Below, one piece after another: positions 62,575 to 64,000 of a stretch of 64,000 nt of DNA. This stretch comes from Gautieria morchelliformis (lineage: Eukaryota; Basidiomycota; Agaricomycetes; Gomphales; Gomphaceae), in contig WHVA01000094.1 in the NCBI GenBank assembly GCA_015179125.1, forward strand, positions 212,803 through 276,802, given 5' to 3'. Both the position numbers and the translations under genes were made by a program. The notes beneath the pieces are model-generated. The model did not search any database. It was given only the letters and a program-made list of their open reading frames with translations, and had not been told where the DNA came from. Position 1 is the first letter of the stretch; every line of letters begins with the position of its first letter.

Positions 62575-64000
62575 CAGAGAGTGAGGTCAAGTGATCGCAA
62601 GCGTGCTAGAGGCTAGGGTTTTGCTTGGTAGAAACTATCCTCCCTGTAGGACATAGGACCGACCTAGTTGTTCGCCGCGGCTGAGCCTGGGAAAATCCAC
62701 AACTCTCGTCACAGGCGCCCGGCCGCCATATTCCACCACGAGGAGCCCACCGTGGCCTCGGAGCTCACTACAGCTCCTGGAAAACTCGCTGGCTGCTGAA
62801 TCGTTACTTGTTATGGTGATTTTTTGTTGTCTGGTGACTCGTCTGTGAGACTGTGACCAACTTGCTGCTGGTACTTCAAGTGCCAGACTGTTGCATAGAT
62901 CTGAGTCTGCTCTGTTTACCTCGTGTTTGGTCGATATTCAGTTGCACGCTTATAAACTCGCAGGTTTCACCGTAACAGGAAATGTGATCATTTGAGCCTT
63001 CAAAGGGCTTTGGAGAAAGTCTGATGGGCATCGCTTCGACTCTTTCGACTTGGGTGGAGTCACTAATGATGGGACACGACACATGGATCCGCGCGCGCGT
63101 ACTCGAGTCCCTCGGAGATCCTTAGATACTTAATTAGAGTAGTGCCACTCAATCTGTATAAGAAGTCCAAACTCATCCGGATCGAGCCTCGAAGGGGCAG
63201 CGCCAAATTATCCCAAGTCATGGGTTTAAATACATCAGCCTTGAGTACATCACTCAGCGTCATAGTCAGCAGATGTTGGGATGTGACCGGGCGACGCGAC
63301 CTGCATCGGACACAGAAAAAGGTTGGGTACTAGACGCATATCGGGAACTCTAAGCAGATGTGAGCATAGCTTGTCCACCTACAGACTAGTGGCAAGGACA
63401 CAGTATACAGTATCTGGGATATGGAGCATCGCGTGGCAATTGAACAGTGTGCATGCCATTATGTAAGTTGTTCTTCCCCGACTGAAAGGAGGGAGGGTTC
63501 TGTCGACACAACCTGGTCAGGATTTACAGTATCTGGTGCGTATTATGATGGATTATGTTAGATATGCTTATTCATGTCCTTCTTGGGTTTACCCTGCACG
63601 TTCGTCATCATTCTCGGATTATGTTCGTTTCTATCCTTACCGCGGCCTCCTGAGCCCGTGTTTATAATCGCATATGTCCTTATATATTTCCCCCTTTTTT
63701 CCGGTGTACTTGCCTTCTTTCTTTACCCCTTCTCAGTCCTCGCCTGCCTTCGGTTGAGGTACGTCTTTCGCTACACGTTCTGTTTGTGTACGTTCAGGCT
63801 GATTGTCATGCTTCCATCTCTGCGTCGGCTTCTTTCTTTATCCCTTCTCAATCCTCGCCTGCCTTCCGTTGAGGTACGTCTTTCGGTACACGTTATGTTT
63901 CTGTACTTTCAGGCTCATTGTCATATTTCCTTCTTTGCCCCCCTCTGCAATGCCCCGCTTACTTTTGCAGAGTAATTCTCGATATCGTACGTGTTTTTCA
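62575..64000. other. region without a supported gene up to the window edge
   Basis: Promoter of MED10 at the left; the rest shows only short frames. A 133-codon hydrophobic plus frame at 63574-63975 overlaps a tandem duplication and has no known motif. GTACGT..TTCAG pairs inside the duplication look like introns, so this may be the 5' untranslated region of a gene beyond the edge. Confidence 0.4.
63714..63943 (+). repeat. 115-bp tandem duplication containing intron-like sequence
   Basis: CTTCTTTCTTTA.CCCTTCTC at 63714 recurs at 63829, and the following CCTCGCCTGCCTTC.GTTGAG, GTACGTCTTTCG.TACACGTT and CAGGCT.ATTGTCAT blocks repeat with a few substitutions. Each unit holds a GTACGT donor and a TTCAG acceptor about 40 bases apart. 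Confidence 0.85.

Overview
The window is nuclear DNA from a filamentous basidiomycete, most likely an Agaricomycete. The genes are tightly packed and alternate between strands. Nearly every gene is split by 45-65 base introns with GT..AG ends and CTNAN-type branch points. The proteins include fungal families such as AA7 oxidases, a DUF6534 membrane protein and F-box proteins. I saw no tRNA, rRNA, CRISPR array or intact transposon.

Layout. (1) 1-4300: end of an SDA1-type ribosome-export gene, a diacylglycerol-lipase-like gene, and SPT4. (2) 4.3-16.8 kb is an accessory, duplication-rich block. It holds two near-identical FAD-linked AA7 oxidases flanking an intronless secreted phosphoesterase, a decayed second phosphoesterase at 16.0-16.8 kb, and between them an unusual chimeric gene (12536-15883, minus). 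That gene joins an N-terminal membrane-anchor region to the neck, coiled coil, FHA domain and linker of a kinesin-3 (Unc104/KIF1 type) motor without the motor domain. It then runs into a tail assembled from tandemly duplicated exon-intron units. (3) 18.2-24.8 kb: BIG1-type V-ATPase assembly factor, DUF6534 protein, cytochrome P450, F-box remnant. (4) 26.2-62.6 kb is a dense housekeeping block: PSO2/SNM1 nuclease, NEP1/EMG1, RPN10, an F-box gene, SCO1, CGI121, a membrane-anchored PDI, a large PPR protein, CDK1, SEC63, a coilin-like protein, an NSR1/nucleolin-type protein, RIC8, KGD4/YMR31, the largest RNA polymerase III subunit, proteasome alpha-1 and MED10. (5) 62.6-64.0 kb has no supported gene but contains a 115-bp tandem duplication.

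The housekeeping genes form several divergent pairs with short shared promoters: CGI121/PDI 43 bp, NSR1/coilin 114 bp, CDK1/SEC63 115 bp, RPC1/PSMA6 147 bp, RIC8/KGD4 197 bp. The strongest candidate for an undescribed system is the motorless kinesin-3-derived gene. All 16 exons that I joined by hand keep one reading frame for 857 codons, and its tail shows exon-intron units being multiplied in frame. Exon joins throughout come from reading splice sites and family similarity by eye; no alignment or transcript data were available.
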